A stretch of DNA of 64,000 nt from Orientallactaga sibirica (taxonomy: Eukaryota; Chordata; Mammalia; Rodentia; Dipodidae): positions 12,558,001 through 12,622,000 of the forward strand of contig JAEOAD010000031.1 of assembly GCA_036365145.1 (NCBI GenBank). Reading direction: 5' to 3'. Position 1 is the stretch's first letter; each line of letters starts with the position of its first letter. Below the pieces are notes generated by a model. The model ran no database searches and was not told the origin of the DNA. It saw nothing but the letters and a program-made list of their open reading frames with translations. This document shows positions 25,695 through 36,903 of this stretch, in pieces. A program made the position numbers and the translations under genes.

Positions 25695-25846
25695 ATTGTT
25701 TTTGTCTGTCTGTTTTGAGATAGGTGTTCTCTATGTAGCCCTGGCTGGCCTGGAACTTAGTATGTAGCCCACGCTGGCCGGAACTCAGGGCAATCCTTCC
25801 GCCTTGGCCTCCCAAGTACAGGATATAGGAATGTGCCATCATTGTG
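25695..25846 (-). mobile_element. Old B1 SINE
   Basis: Diverged minus-strand copy: TTTTGAGATAGGTGTTCTC, TAGCCCTGGCTGGCCTGG, CCTCCCAAGTACAGGATAT. It resembles the ancestral rodent B1 more than the dipodoid form. Confidence 0.75.
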
Positions 25847-26199
25847 TGACTGTCATAGAAATCTTAAGCCAAACCAGGTATGAGACAAAGATAAGATGGT
25901 CGTTTTGACGTGATTGGGTCTACATCTTTTATAAGTACTTAGAGTCTCCAAGCATAAGGAGGGCTCAGGACCCCCTACCCTAAAAGCCAGCTTCCAGAAA
26001 ATAAGTCTACAGCTGTGTGTGTGTGTAAAAAAAATAGCATGTCCCCCACCCATATCTTTCCAAATCCTTTTTCCAAAGTACCAGGATACAGACAACCTGT
26101 CGAGACCCCAGCCCACCTGATACTCAACCTTGTGCCCGCATTCTTAACCCAGAAAGTCCTTTACTAGCCTCCACCAGAAATCATTCAAACTCAATGCAC
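25847..26199. other. Single-copy DNA just past the FAM174B 3' end
   Basis: Nothing recognised. It may include downstream poly(A) regulatory sequence. Confidence 0.4.
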
Positions 26200-27976
26200 A
26201 TGTGGCTCATTTTAGAGGGTCTTTATTTTTTTTAAGGGTCTTGATTTAAAGGCCGGTGGCGCCGAAGTTTCACCAAGGATTTGAAAGGTCATTGTCACTA
26301 CCATTCCTGCCAGGCCCAGTGGTGAGTGGCTGACAGGCAGATTCGTGGTGCTTTATCCATAAGGCAGAAGAATCCAGCTTTCCTGACAACTCAGCTGCAA
26401 TCGCCGGTCAGGAGTGAGAGAGAGGCAGTAGTTCCAGTTCCAAGGCTGAGAGGGTGCACAGCGGCGAGGTGCCTCCCGGAGTCACCACTGTGCTGTGAGT
26501 ACACAGAGAAGGGCAGAAACACAGCCCGCGTCACTGGCAAACGAAGTGGAGGGAGGGAGAAGATGACAGAGGGGAAATGAAGGGCGCTCAGGAGAGCAGG
26601 CACAACACTGTGGCTAGGACCAGGCTTCCGGGGGACTCCCTACTCCCTGAAGAGACCCACGTGCCTCTGATGAGCTGCAGAGCACCCATGCCCTCAGGAG
26701 CCAGGGCAGCCTTTCCCACTTACTGACACCACCGCCATGGTCTCTCTCAGGAAAATGGACAGCCTGAAGATGGGGCTGAGGCCAGTGTGGTGGGAGGTTT
26801 CATCTACAGTAATGGAATGGGACAACAAAAGGGCAAATACACAGACCCTAGAGCAAAGGCAAGAAGGTGAAAAAGGAGCTAAAGAAAAAATACCATTCCA
26901 GACACAACAGACTCCCGGGTCCCAAAGGCACTGCTATTAGCCTTGCTCAGAGAACCACCCGTGAGAAGCAATTCAGAAGGGCAAGCGGTAGGCCTCCATG
27001 AGCCTGAGTAGTCCCACAGGCGCCTGCTTCCTTGGGGCACTGCCAGCACCTGCCTGAGTCCTTCTCCCTCCCACACCCATGGGTCTAGAAGGGTTTCTAA
27101 TCCGGCCTGGCCCAGACTGAATTCCAACGGAATCCCTCACAGTGTGTCTTCTTTTAATTCTTTTGTGGGGTTTTTTTCAGCTACCCAAACCACCATTCAT
27201 TTAAATTACCACAGTGGTGTTTTTTAACATTCTATTCCTCAGACAGACAACACAGAACTATGGACAAGGCAGAGAAATGTCAAAACCGCCAAAACAACCG
27301 CTAACAAAAAGCTGCCTAGTGATTTCCATTCCCTTGAGAGGAGAAATTGTTTGATAGGTATGCACACCCATGCACGTGCACAAACGTGCACATTTGTTCC
27401 CTGATATTGGAAATTTGAAATTCTTTGTGAACTAGCCGTGCCTATTTCTGCTGAAACTCTTAAAAAGGGGCAGTGCAGCAAAGTCATGACGTATGTACTT
27501 TTCATACTGTGGTCCGGCTCTAAGCATGTCCACTCCGAAATGTCACATAGCCCTCACCAAAATAAAGTCAGGCCTGTCAAAGCCAGGAAGATGCAGGAAA
27601 GAACGTGGTGTCAGCAATCCCGCACACAGCTGAAGGTCCTCGGGCTTGTGAGATTCTCAACCCTCCTCGTCTCAGCTTTACTCTTATCAACAGCCGCTGG
27701 AAAAAAATTCTTTTTGATCAACATGTTTCCACCCTTGGCTTCTTAGGAGATTGGGAAAACCCCTTCAAGGGTGTGGGGCATTTCAAAGGGGCACCCAGGG
27801 GGTGGCTGAGACGAGCCTTGTGTGCTGATTTGGAGACGTTCTGAGCAGATGCTGGACAGGCACACTGGAGCCAGAGTTTCACAGATCACATTGGCTCTTG
27901 TTTGTTTCAACACTTCAGGTGAGAGACAGGTCCTGGATCCTCACACCCCAGGCTGCCCACACAGTCGAAAACGGTT
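26200..27976 (-). other. FAM174B: FAM174B 3' UTR (terminal exon)
   Basis: About 1.78 kb of single-copy DNA between the stop codon and a poly(A) signal. It contains no DIP, B1 or LINE-1 insertion, in contrast with both neighbouring introns, which fits exonic sequence under constraint. The 3' boundary is inferred to lie 15 to 25 bases past the AATAAA at 26227-26222. No other features of the UTR are claimed. Confidence 0.7.
26222..26227 (-). terminator. FAM174B: Poly(A) signal AATAAA of FAM174B
   Basis: The plus strand reads TTTATT, giving AATAAA on the minus strand, within an A-rich context. The following minus-strand sequence contains CACATGTGCATTGAGTTTG, a plausible GU-rich downstream element. 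It is the only canonical hexamer I noticed at a sensible distance from the stop codon. A weaker ATTAAA lies at 27158-27153 and could give a short-UTR form. Confidence 0.6.
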
Positions 27977-27980
27977 TTAC
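27977..27980 (-). CDS. FAM174B: FAM174B exon 3 coding part (last base of Arg codon plus stop)
   Basis: Seen: on the minus strand a strong pyrimidine tract with TTTCTTGCAG (27990 to 27981) is followed by GTAAAACC. Joined to exon 2, the codons read AAA TAC AGG TAA, giving Lys-Tyr-Arg-stop. This agrees with the FDIKYR ending I know for FAM174B and with the reading phase of exon 2. Only four bases of the last exon are therefore coding. The exon-exon junction lies next to the stop codon, so the normal stop would not be read as premature by nonsense-mediated decay. Confidence 0.88.
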
Positions 27981-28510
27981 CTGCAAGAAAAGAAAAGACC
28001 AGGAGTCATCCATTGCCTTCCGTCAGAGCATGGAACCCATCTGACTCTCCCTGGTGGCTTCTAGGCTTCTATTCCTTGGGCCACATCATCACCCTCCCCA
28101 CCCTTCCTCCTATTCTGGCCACATGAGCCATTTTCTCAGCCCTTGACACACTCCCCAACCATAAGCTCCTTGAACAGGCATCCAGAAGGCACGCTCCACT
28201 CTTCAGGTAACTCCATCCCTCAGCTCCCAGGAAACTTCCCTGGCTCCGCACACCCTTTAGTATACGCCTCTTTTCACCCTTATATCCTTCCTTCCCAAAT
28301 CTTCTGCAGATGGTCAGGCCAATTCTATAAACATCCAACAGTAAATATTTTATAGTTTGCAAGTCCCGCAGTCTGTTATATCATAAAAGCAATCCAGGCA
28401 AGTACAGGATGCTTGGTACATGGCTGTGTTCCGATAAAACTTGATGGACATTCAACTTTCATGTGTCATGTCCTGTTCTTCTGATTGTTTAAACATCGAT
28501 CTAGAAATCA

Positions 28511-28680
28511 GAGCTGGGCATGGCAGCTGTAATCCTGGCACGTGGAAGGCCCGTGGGCCATGTTCTCCCCCCCTAAAACTCTAAAGAGAATCACAAGTTT
28601 GAGACCAGCCTGAGCTACATAGTGAGAACTGTTTCAAAAACAAAAACAAAACAAAAAACAAAAACACCCAAAAGAAAAAA
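28511..28680 (+). mobile_element. B1-like SINE with internal insertion
   Basis: GAGCTGGGCATGGCAGCTG start and CAAGTTTGAGACCAGCCTGA then CTACATAGTGAGAA and an A-rich tail. About 25 extra bases (GGGCCATGTTCTCCCCCCC...) interrupt the middle. Confidence 0.75.
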
Positions 28681-28689
28681 TAGAAGTCA

Positions 28690-29020
28690 TTCTTGGCTCT
28701 TGAGCTACTGTTGTAAATTGGATCTGTACCCTCGCTCAAAAGCCCAAAAGGTGGGGGCCCAGCAAGAGGTTTTCAGATTGCCTGAGGGCATACTGCCAAC
28801 AGGGATTCTGGGATTCAGGTCTCTTCTTGGTGTGCTCCCAGCTTGTGCTCCCCAGCTTGTGCTGTGGTTGTGCTCCATTACACCAGCCAAGATGTGCTGC
28901 CTCACCACACAGCCAGCCAGATCATGCACTGAAACCTCCAAAACAATGTACCAAAATCTTTTCTCTTTGTAAGTTGTCTTGGGTATTTTTTTAAAGTAAT
29001 GCAAACCTGATTAACACGAT
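28690..29020 (+). mobile_element. MaLR-type (MT/ORR1-like) LTR fragment
   Basis: The 3' half reads CACTGAAACCTCCAAAACAA, then CTTTTCTCTTTGTAAGTTG and CAAACCTGATTAACACGA, the familiar end of rodent MaLR LTRs. The 5' half is diverged. Confidence 0.6.
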
Positions 29021-29487
29021 AGAGTCAAAACAGGTTAGGGGTGAGATTGGCACGTGGGCCATGATTTGACAAGCCCTGGATTATGTATCTGACTGGTGTC
29101 TGTCTTGTGCTTAGACTGGGAGGTTGGGCAGTCAGGAGCCACATGTGACACAGCCCAACACCAACACAACGTCAGACAACATCAGGGATATAAGAAGGAA
29201 GTGGACAGGCTGAGTTCAAAGGAATGTAGAGCAGGAGGGGAAATCAGGCCCAGTAAAGCTGCTACTATCATTTGTTAGTGTTTGATTACAGGCCTTATCA
29301 CCACATATATAAAAATGAAGGTTTAACAGACTTTAAGAACACTAAGTGGTGGCTTCAGAAACCACTTCAGAAACCAAACATCAGGCCAGAGTGTAGGAGC
29401 CAATCTCTACAGCTACACCAACACAGAAATGTCTGAGAGTGACAGCAATGCCTGCTGCTCTGGGAGGAGAGCAGGGAGACGGACTCA
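29021..29487. other. Intron 2 single-copy DNA
   Basis: Nothing recognised. Confidence 0.5.
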
Positions 29488-30082
29488 ACACAGGTGTGCA
29501 CCCCATGCCACCAACACAGGTGTGCACCCCATGCCAACACAGGTGTGCACTCCATGCCACCAACACAGGTATGCACTCCATGCCAACACAGGTGTGCACC
29601 CCATGCCAACACAGGTGTGCACCCCATGCCGCCAACACAGGTGTGCACCCCATGCCGCCAACACAGGTGTGCACCCCATGCCACCAACACAGGTGTGCAC
29701 CCCATGCCAACACAGGTGTGCACCCCATGCCACCAACACAGGTGTGCACTCCATGCCACCAACACAGGTGTGCACCCCATGCCAACACAGGTGTGCACCC
29801 CATGCCACCAACACAGGTGTGCACTCCATGCCAACACAGGTGTGCACCCCATGCCACCAACACAGGTGTGCACTCCATGCCAACACAGGTGTGCACTCAA
29901 TGCCACCAACACAGGTGTGCACTCCATGCCAACACAGGTGTGCACCCCATGCCGCCAACATAGGTGTGCACTCCATACCAACACAGGTGTGCACCCCATG
30001 CCAAGACAGGTGTGCACCCCATGCCAAGACAGGTGTGCACTCCATGCCAACACAGGTGTGCACTCCATGCCCCCAACACAGG
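29488..30082 (+). repeat. Minisatellite, 23/26-bp units, about 24 copies
   Basis: Units are built on ACACAGGTGTGCACCCCATG followed by CCA (23 bp) or CCACCA/CCGCCA (26 bp), with CCCC or CTCC as a common variant. Both unit lengths leave remainder 2 on division by 3, and the unit has no stop in any frame. Long open frames therefore exist on both strands and are artefacts. It lies in FAM174B intron 2, about 1.5 kb upstream of exon 3 in gene direction. Length variation between individuals is likely. Confidence 0.95.
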
Positions 30083-30412
30083 CACCTGCCAAAGTGGGGG
30101 TGTCCAAGTGCAGTTGTCCTGGTGACCTCATCTTGCAGCACTCCCAGAAACACCCACAAGGAGCCTCTGGAAAATCCTGGGTCTTCATCCCATGGGTTGC
30201 CACTTAGAGCCCCTCCCACACACCAATAAGGACAGATGGCCACACTTGCACACACAGTGAGGAGAGCTGCAGAGCAGAAGGGAGCCCCACCACTCATGAG
30301 CTCCTCGCCATTCCTAAGCCCCTTGCCCAGCAGAACTAAACCTTAATGGCACAGGGTAAGCAGAGTAAACTCCAGAACCCAGCCATCCTGGGCTCCTTAG
30401 AAAGAAACAAAA
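30083..30412. other. Intron 2 single-copy DNA
   Basis: Nothing recognised. Confidence 0.5.
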
Positions 30413-30553
30413 ACTGGGCGTGGTGGTGCATGTCTTTAATCCCAGAACTCAGAAGGCAGAAGTAAGATCTCTGTGAGTTCTAGGCCAGCCTGAGACTACA
30501 TAGTAAATTCCAGGTCAACCTGGGCTAGAGTGAGACCAGACCAAAAAAAAAAA
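30413..30553 (+). mobile_element. B1 SINE
   Basis: ACTGGGCGTGGTGGTGCATG to a 12-base A tail. Dipodoid markers TAAATTCCAGGTCAACCTGG are present. Confidence 0.9.
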
Positions 30554-31370
30554 ATTCCAAAGTAGCCACAAGCAGTCACCACCATCACGTACATGTGCTT
30601 AGCAGTTACAAGATCCCCTGTGCACTTAGTGCCCAGGCATCACCCTGGGATAAAGAGGCCACTTCTGTTTCCTCCCCCACTGGACCCACTGTGCAAGGCC
30701 TCTGGCTACAAACAGTGTTCACCATGGCCTTGCTCCCAAGACTAGAGGCCAAGCACAATTTCCCTGCAGTGCCATGGAAATCTCATCAGTTTCTAATTAT
30801 TCCTGCAGGAAGCTCTCTCCACAAGAGATGACAGGCAGACATGCTTAGAACGCAGGCCCATATGCGCTCAGGGCCACATCATTTCCACACATAAGAAATG
30901 GGATACAGGGACGGAGATCCCCGTCCCACTGGGAGACAGGCCCGGCAGGAGCAGGAGCCTTCTACAGCAGCGGGGTATCTTGGGCTGCACTGGTCTTGGC
31001 TGCCAGGCTGCCTGCTATACAAGTGGAAGTGTTTGCATTTGCACCTTCCTTGGGGGATGCCAAAGGGTGTAACAAAAGTCTCCAGTAATAAACCAGGAAT
31101 GCACAGAGGCCCAAAATATCAGCTGCTATTGCATGCCAGACCAACCAAGCACAAAATGCAAGCGAAATCTAAATGCCTCTTGAAATATGCGACCATTTCA
31201 AAACCCCAGGGTGCTCGGTACTCCATTTAGTTGTCATTTCCCCCCCCCCCTTTCTAATTAGCCTTTTTAAGTACAAAGCTGAACCCCTTTTCCCTGCATC
31301 TGGCCATAAGCACTGTGGGTCTTATCTTATGGATAACACTTCTAGATGTATGCAGCATAAAAAGCAGGCT
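30554..31370. other. Intron 2 single-copy DNA
   Basis: No repeat or exon recognised. A C run occurs at 31240-31250. Confidence 0.5.
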
Positions 31371-31450
31371 GCTGGGCTAGGGGTATAGCCTAGAGGTAAA
31401 GCTCTGGCCTAAACTGCATGAGGTCCTAGGTTTGATACCTGCCTGGCAGA
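31371..31450 (+). mobile_element. ID-type SINE
   Basis: GCTGGGCTAGGGGTATAGCC, then TAGAGGTAAAGCTCTGGCC and GGTTTGATACCTGCC, the tRNA-Ala/BC1-like head with A and B boxes. Confidence 0.65.
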
Positions 31451-32361
31451 AAACTTTTAAGAAAACAAGCCTGGCTAACCAGGCTCAAAGTCACAAAATT
31501 TGACTGGAAAGTTCCATATGCAATAATAAGAGGCAGGTGACCCACCTCACTACAATGGTGCCAAAAACATGGTTCTCCTTTTTCCACTTGATCATAAAAT
31601 AACCCAAAGTCATAATTCAACCACATCCAATTTAAAAGTGGTCTGTTTCCGAGAGAGAGCGAGACGCATTTGGCTAACAAGAGAAACAAGTCCCTGAGAA
31701 CAGATTATCAGCTTGCAGACAGGTCCTCAAAAATACTGCACCAAACATAAACTTGCCCTTAAAGCCTTTGTTCTTTCACACTTGTTATAAAAAGTTGTTT
31801 TCAATGTGCTACTCAAGAGGAAATGTGCTCCAAACCAGCCTCTGGAAATGGTCCTAGTTTCAAAAGAGAAAGACTATTCCACAGATGTGCACTTGCACAC
31901 ACTCTAGTGGTTACTGTACAGTAGTGAGATTGTGCCAATTTTCTTCTCCCCCGCCATGCATCTAATAATTCACTTCCAAGTTCAATCACCTCCTTATTTT
32001 ACGTCAACCACAAATGGCACCCACTTCTACTGGGAGTTCCCCAAGTTCAGTCCTTTGGGAGAAAGGAAGCAGGTCAGTGCCTGACAACGGTCCCCCATGT
32101 CTGTGGGTGACAGCTGACACAGGCAGTCACAGAACAAATGCGAAGGCTGACAATGAACGGGCTAACTTCTCAACGGAAGGCGTAACAAAAGTAGAAAACA
32201 TCTGAAGAAAGCTGCGGGGTGGAATGCAGAAATCAAACAATGACGCAAAAGAGCAAGGAAACCAAAAACTGATCCTTTGTGCTGACTAATAAACTTCTGG
32301 TACAATGGAGCAAGGGAAAGGAGGGCAGGAAAAAATAAGAGTGATGAAAAAGGAGAGCACA
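31451..32361. other. Intron 2 single-copy DNA
   Basis: No repeat or exon recognised. Confidence 0.5.
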
Positions 32362-32571
32362 GGGGCTGGAGAAATGGCTTAGTGATTAAGGCACTTGCCT
32401 GTGAAACCTAAGGACCCAGGTTCAATTTCCCAATGCTTAAGCCAGATGCACAAGGTGGCACATGTGTCTGGAGTTCATTTGCAGTGGGTAGGGGCCCTGG
32501 CGCCCTATTCTCTCTTTCTATCTGCCTCTTTCTCTCTCTTTTCTCTCTCTCAAGTAAGTAAATAATTTTTT
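32362..32571 (+). mobile_element. DIP SINE
   Basis: Full-length with a short degenerate CT run (TCTCTCTTTTCTCTCTCTC) and AAGTAAGTAAATAA tail. Confidence 0.9.
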
Positions 32572-32597
32572 TGGCTAGGCATAGTGGCACACACCTT
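32572..32597 (+). mobile_element. B1 5' stub
   Basis: Only about 26 bases of B1 start (GGCTAGGCATAGTGGCACAC) lie between a plus-strand and a minus-strand DIP. Confidence 0.5.
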
Positions 32598-32830
32598 TAT
32601 GAGAGAGAGAGAGAGAAAAAGGAGAAATGGAAAGGGAAAGAGATAACTGGTGCACCAGGGCCTCCACCACTGCAACTGAATTCCAGATGCATGTGCCACC
32701 TTGTGCACATGTGTGACCTTGTATGTTTGTATCACCTAGAGCATCTGGCTTACGTGGGGCCTGAAGAGTAAAACATGGATCCTTAGGCTTCACAGGCAAG
32801 TGCCTTAACTGCTAAGGCATCTCTCCAGCC
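32598..32830 (-). mobile_element. DIP SINE
   Basis: Inverted copy. It starts with a GA run, then GGTGCACCAGGGCCTCC, and ends CATCTCTCCAGCCC. It contains an extra internal stretch near 32708-32735. Confidence 0.9.
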
Positions 32831-32869
32831 CAATAAATAAACTATTTTAAAATTTAAAAAAGGATTGCA

Positions 32870-33027
32870 GCTGAGCATGGTGGGACATGCCTTCAATCCC
32901 AGCACTTGGGAGGCAGAGGTAGGAGGATCCCCATGAGTTCAAGGCCACCCTGAGGCTACATAGTGAATTCCAGGTCAGCCTGGGCTAGAGTGAGACCCTA
33001 CTTCAAAAAACAAAACAAAACAAAAAA
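32870..33027 (+). mobile_element. B1 SINE
   Basis: AGCTGAGCATGGTGGGACAT to a CAAAACAAAAC tail, near full length. Confidence 0.92.
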
Positions 33028-33147
33028 GAGCACAGCTACTCACTGCAAAGACTGACAAAATAATATAAGAGAACACATTTGAAAATGTAAAACAAAAGGA
33101 AAAAATTGCCCAAAACTATAGCTCATTAAAACTACCCAAGAAAAGCA

Positions 33148-33297
33148 GGGCGTGGTGGTGCACGCCTTTAATCCCAGCACTCAGGAGGCAGAGGTAGAAG
33201 GATCACCATGAGTTCGAGGCCACCCTGAGACTTCATAGTAAATTCCAGGTCAGCCTGGGATAGAGTGACACCGTCCCTCAAAAAACTAAAAAATTTT
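33148..33297 (+). mobile_element. B1 SINE
   Basis: GCAGGGCGTGGTGGTGCACG to a AAAAAACTAAAAAA tail. Young-looking. Confidence 0.92.
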
Positions 33298-34139
33298 AAA
33301 AACTACCCAAGAAGAAATAAAGACCAAGTTGTTCTGTAACAACTCAGAGGATTGAGTATCAATAATTTTTAAGACTCTTTACACAGAGAAAGCATCAGGC
33401 CCAGCCAGGTTTTGGCATTTTCTACTGTACACTGAGGAAACAAACAATTCCAATCTGATTCAGACTATTCCAGAGACAAGAAAAACAAGGAAGCATGCCC
33501 TGCTCATTTTATGAGATGAGGATCATTTTTACCAGACTAAGGACCAAACAGGAAAGCAAACCAGTTATCAGTCATTACAGAAACAAGGAAGTCCCTAAGT
33601 TAAACAATCAGGCAAATGGACAACACAGCATGATCGAGCCCTATTTACACTTTTCTAATACCCAACTGAGTATCAGAAAAACAATAAATGCAAATTCACT
33701 ATCTTCATAGATTAGAGAGGAAAGGATCACCTTCTCAATAGAGCATGAAAAAGTAGTAAAATTCAACAATAGTATTCAGGAGTAAAGAAAAAAAATTCCT
33801 GAGAAGAGGGGAGATCCACAAAAACCCTATAGCCCAGACTACTCTTAGTGGCCAGATATTGAACGTACAGTCTTGATTAAGAGAAAGACAGATGTCTGCT
33901 ATTGTTACTTCTACTTAACACTGACTTAGAGATCAAAAGTATGAAAAGGACATAAAATGCTTAAGGACTAAAGGAGGAGGAGAGGGGACAGGGACCCTTA
34001 CAACTCTCATGTAACATCTATTATAGAAAACCAAAAATCCCTCACATTTATACTATTAGAATTAATAACAGTGTGGCAAAATTGTTGAATGTTTTCCTTA
34101 AAAATCACTATTTTCAAAAACCAACTGCCATAAGTAAAA
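33298..34139. other. Intron 2 single-copy DNA, A/T-rich
   Basis: No repeat or exon recognised. Confidence 0.5.
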
Positions 34140-34305
34140 AAAAAAAAATTAAAGTTTGCAAATACAGAGAGAACGGGCAAGCCAGGTCCTCCAGCCACTG
34201 CAAACAAACTACAAATGTGTCACTATGCATCTGGCTTGACATGGTGCTGGGGAATTGAATCTGGGTCCTTGGGCTGAGCAGGCAAACTGAACCATGTGTC
34301 TAGCA
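34140..34305 (-). mobile_element. DIP SINE, partial
   Basis: CAGGTCCTCCAGCCACTGCA, then GCATCTGGCTTGACATGGTG and GGGGAATTGAATCTGGGTCC. The head is decayed near 34290-34305. Confidence 0.75.
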
Positions 34306-34384
34306 CAAAACTTAACATTTTTAGATGGTATCAGAGATGGGGGTCACAAATCAAGTTGTAGCAGGAACCTAGTTTTTTTGGTTT

Positions 34385-34735
34385 TGCATATGCAACTGTA
34401 TGTTATGTATGGTATGTGTGTGGTGTGTGTGAGGATGCATGTTCATGTGTGTGTGCACATGTGTGCAGATGCCCATGCGTGTGCATGTGGAGGCCAGAGG
34501 TTAATGATGAGGATCTCCCTCAGCTGTTCTCCACTTTATCCTCTGAATCTACAGCTCACAAATTGGGCTAGAATGACAGGCCAGTGAGTCCCAGGAACCC
34601 CTGTCTCTTCTTTACCAGTGCTGGGGAGCAGACCACCATGCTTAGCATTTTATGTGGGTGCTAGGGACCCAAACTCAGGTCTTCATGCTTATGTGGCAAG
34701 CCCTTTACCCACTGAGCCATTCCCACAGCCCCAGA
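34385..34735 (-). mobile_element. B4 SINE (ID/B1 composite)
   Basis: In plus-strand reading it has a GT-rich start, GTGGAGGCCAGAGG, a B1-like middle, then GTGCTAGGGACCCAAACTCA and ACTGAGCCATTCCCACAGCC. Confidence 0.8.
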
Positions 34736-35360
34736 AACTTGTTTTTGAGGCTGTCCCCAAAGCGAGAGCAGAGAAAAACCTGGCGGCCCAGAAGCAGACA
34801 CCTAGGCACAAACCTGAGCTCCCGCAGCCGAGGGGCTCACGGTGGTCAGTGGCCTAGAGGAGAGATTAATACAAATGGTCTTGCCAGGTCCTGAGTTCCT
34901 ACCAATGACCGGGGAGAGGAGAGATACTAAGGAGCTCCAAGAAGCCAACAATTCCTGTAACAGATGTGAGCCAATGCTGAGGGGCTCCATGCCACCACTG
35001 TGCGGGGGACAGAGGGAGTGCTTGTGACTCCAGTGGCCCATGGGAACACTCCAGAGCCTGAAGGCCTGGCTTCTCACTGATTCTTACCCTCACTCCAAGC
35101 CAGTGAGCAAACCTGGCCTTTCAAAACACGGAAGTATTTTCTGCTACAGTAACACCTACCAAATGGTTCAATGTAATCACTTACCTTTCCCAATGAATCT
35201 CCCAGCCAGCAACAGTGCCCACATAGGACTAATTACCAGCCCAGAAAGGAAACTGTCCCACCCTTTGAAGAATGGAGACGTGTTAGACGTCTTAGGCTAC
35301 ACTAATGCCTAGGCCATCAAGAAGACCCTTGTATTAAAGAGTCTCTTGATGGAATTTTTA
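34736..35360. other. Intron 2 single-copy DNA
   Basis: No repeat or exon recognised. Confidence 0.5.
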
Positions 35361-35488
35361 GGGTCTTTTTTCTTTTTCTTGATTTTGGCAACAGATTCTT
35401 GTTGTGCAGCCCAGGCTGGCACCAACTCGAGATCTTCTGCCTTGCTCTCCGAAGTAGTGGAATTATAAGCACAGAACTCCACTCCCAG
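35361..35488 (-). mobile_element. Old B1-like SINE
   Basis: T-rich start, GTTGTGCAGCCCAGGCTGGC and CTCCGAAGTAGTGGAATTAT. Strongly diverged. Confidence 0.6.
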
Positions 35489-35689
35489 GTTAAGGCCTTT
35501 TCTTATTTAGGGAGATGTGAAGATAAGGGTTCCCATGGAATCAGTTCAGTAACTCAGTATGGACAAGATACTGTTAGATGGCTTGGAATGGAAACAGTGA
35601 TACATAAGCCATTCCAACCATCAAGGACTCCCTGTTGTACAATGCCTAAGTCTACAGGACAAAGCAGATACCTTTTAAAATGAATGAGA

Positions 35690-35782
35690 ACACACATGTA
35701 ATCCCCGCACTTTGGGAGAGTTCAAGACCAACCTGGACTACATACAGAGTTCCAACCAGCCAGGGCTATGAAACTGTTTCTG
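35690..35782 (+). mobile_element. B1-like fragment
   Basis: TAATCCCCGCACTTTGGGAG, AGTTCAAGACCAACCTGGAC and CCAGCCAGGGCTATGAAACT. Confidence 0.65.
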
Positions 35783-35862
35783 AATATATATATATATTTC
35801 AGAATATATGTACACATATATATGTATACACATACACACACACATACATACTGAGGACATAA
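35783..35862. repeat. AT/CA-rich simple repeat
   Basis: Runs of TATATATATA, ACACATATATATG and ACACACACACATACATA following the B1-like fragment. Confidence 0.8.
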
Positions 35863-36150
35863 TTTTCTTTATAATACATTTTATTTCAATACAATATAAG
35901 ACAGAAAAAGTGGCTTAGCAATAAAATCAGTACAATCACTAATATAATATACACTATATATTATTTTGTGGTATGGATGAATATAATGGATTAACTTGAT
36001 TATTTACAAAAGACTTTCTTGCCCTAAAATATAAAATATAACTAATAGGTTTTCTCCTATTTTGTTATCTACAACCAATCAGTATCAATATTTGTTCTTT
36101 GTAAAATTTAAATGTGATTAATAAACTCTATATCTAAAACTGGTAAGTAG
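35863..36150. other. A/T-rich intron DNA
   Basis: Nothing recognised. Confidence 0.5.
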
Positions 36151-36355
36151 GGCTGGAGAGAGGGCTTAGCAATTAAGGTACTTGCTTGCAAAGCCAAAGG
36201 ACTCAGGTTCGATTCCCCAGGATCCACATAAGCCAGATGCACACAGCGGCCCATATGTCTAGAGTTTGTTTGCAGTGGCTGGAGGCCCTGGTGCTCCCAT
36301 TTTTTCTCTCTCCTCTATCTGCCTCTTTCTCTCGCTCCCAAATAAAAATATTTTT
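36151..36355 (+). mobile_element. DIP SINE
   Basis: Full-length. The CT region is broken (TTCTCTCTCCTCTATCTGCC) and the tail is AAATAAAAATATTT. Confidence 0.9.
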
Positions 36356-36489
36356 TAAAAACTGATATGTACACATCCCTATATTCAGCCATTCAGACAT
36401 AAATATAAATAAAATACTATGGTTAAGGTTCCATGTACATATATATGTACAAAAATCTATAAGTATATCTAATGAAATTTACTTTTTAA

Positions 36490-36713
36490 AAATTTTTTTT
36501 TGTTTATTTTTATTTATTTATTTATTTGAGAGTGACAGAGAAAGAGGCAGAGAGAGAATGGGCGCACCAGGGCCTCCAGCCACTGCAAACGAAGTCCAGA
36601 TGCATGCTCCCCTCCTGCATCTGGCTTACATGGGTCCTGGGGAATCAAGCCTCGAACCAGGGTCCTTAGGCTTTACAGGCAAGCGTTTAACCGCTAAGCC
36701 ATCTCTCCAGCCC
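36490..36713 (-). mobile_element. DIP SINE with perfect 16-bp target duplication
   Basis: Flanked by GAAATTTACTTTTTAA at 36474-36489 and 36714-36729. The tail is TTTATTTATTTATTT in plus orientation. The perfect duplication suggests a young insertion. Confidence 0.95.
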
Positions 36714-36783
36714 GAAATTTACTTTTTAATTCATGAAAAAAATTTTGAAAGTATCGAAAGATGTTTTTAAAATACCTACAATA

Positions 36784-36903
36784 GCTAGGTATAATGGAGC
36801 ATGCCTGAAATCCAAGCAACTCAAGAGGTGGCGGCAGTAGGATCAAGTCAGCTACATAGCAAACTCAAAGCCAACATGGGCTACATGAGACCTTGTCTCA
36901 GAC
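36784..36903 (+). mobile_element. B1-like SINE, diverged
   Basis: GCTAGGTATAATGGAGCATG, then CAACATGGGCTACATGAGAC and CTTGTCTCAGACAAAAAA. Confidence 0.7.

Noticed and set aside
29488..30082. CRISPR-like array
   Set aside because: Repeats are contiguous with no unique spacers, and the surroundings are a vertebrate intron.
29367..30297. Open frames of 170 to 278 codons on both strands with CTPCQHRCAPHA- or GVHTCVGM-type repeats
   Set aside because: They are produced by the 23/26-bp minisatellite, whose unit has no stop in any frame. Open in many frames on both strands, low complexity, inside an intron.
34902..35312. Possible additional FAM174B exon in intron 2
   Set aside because: Open frames exist but no convincing splice pair. 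The exon 2-exon 3 join already gives the complete known C-terminus.
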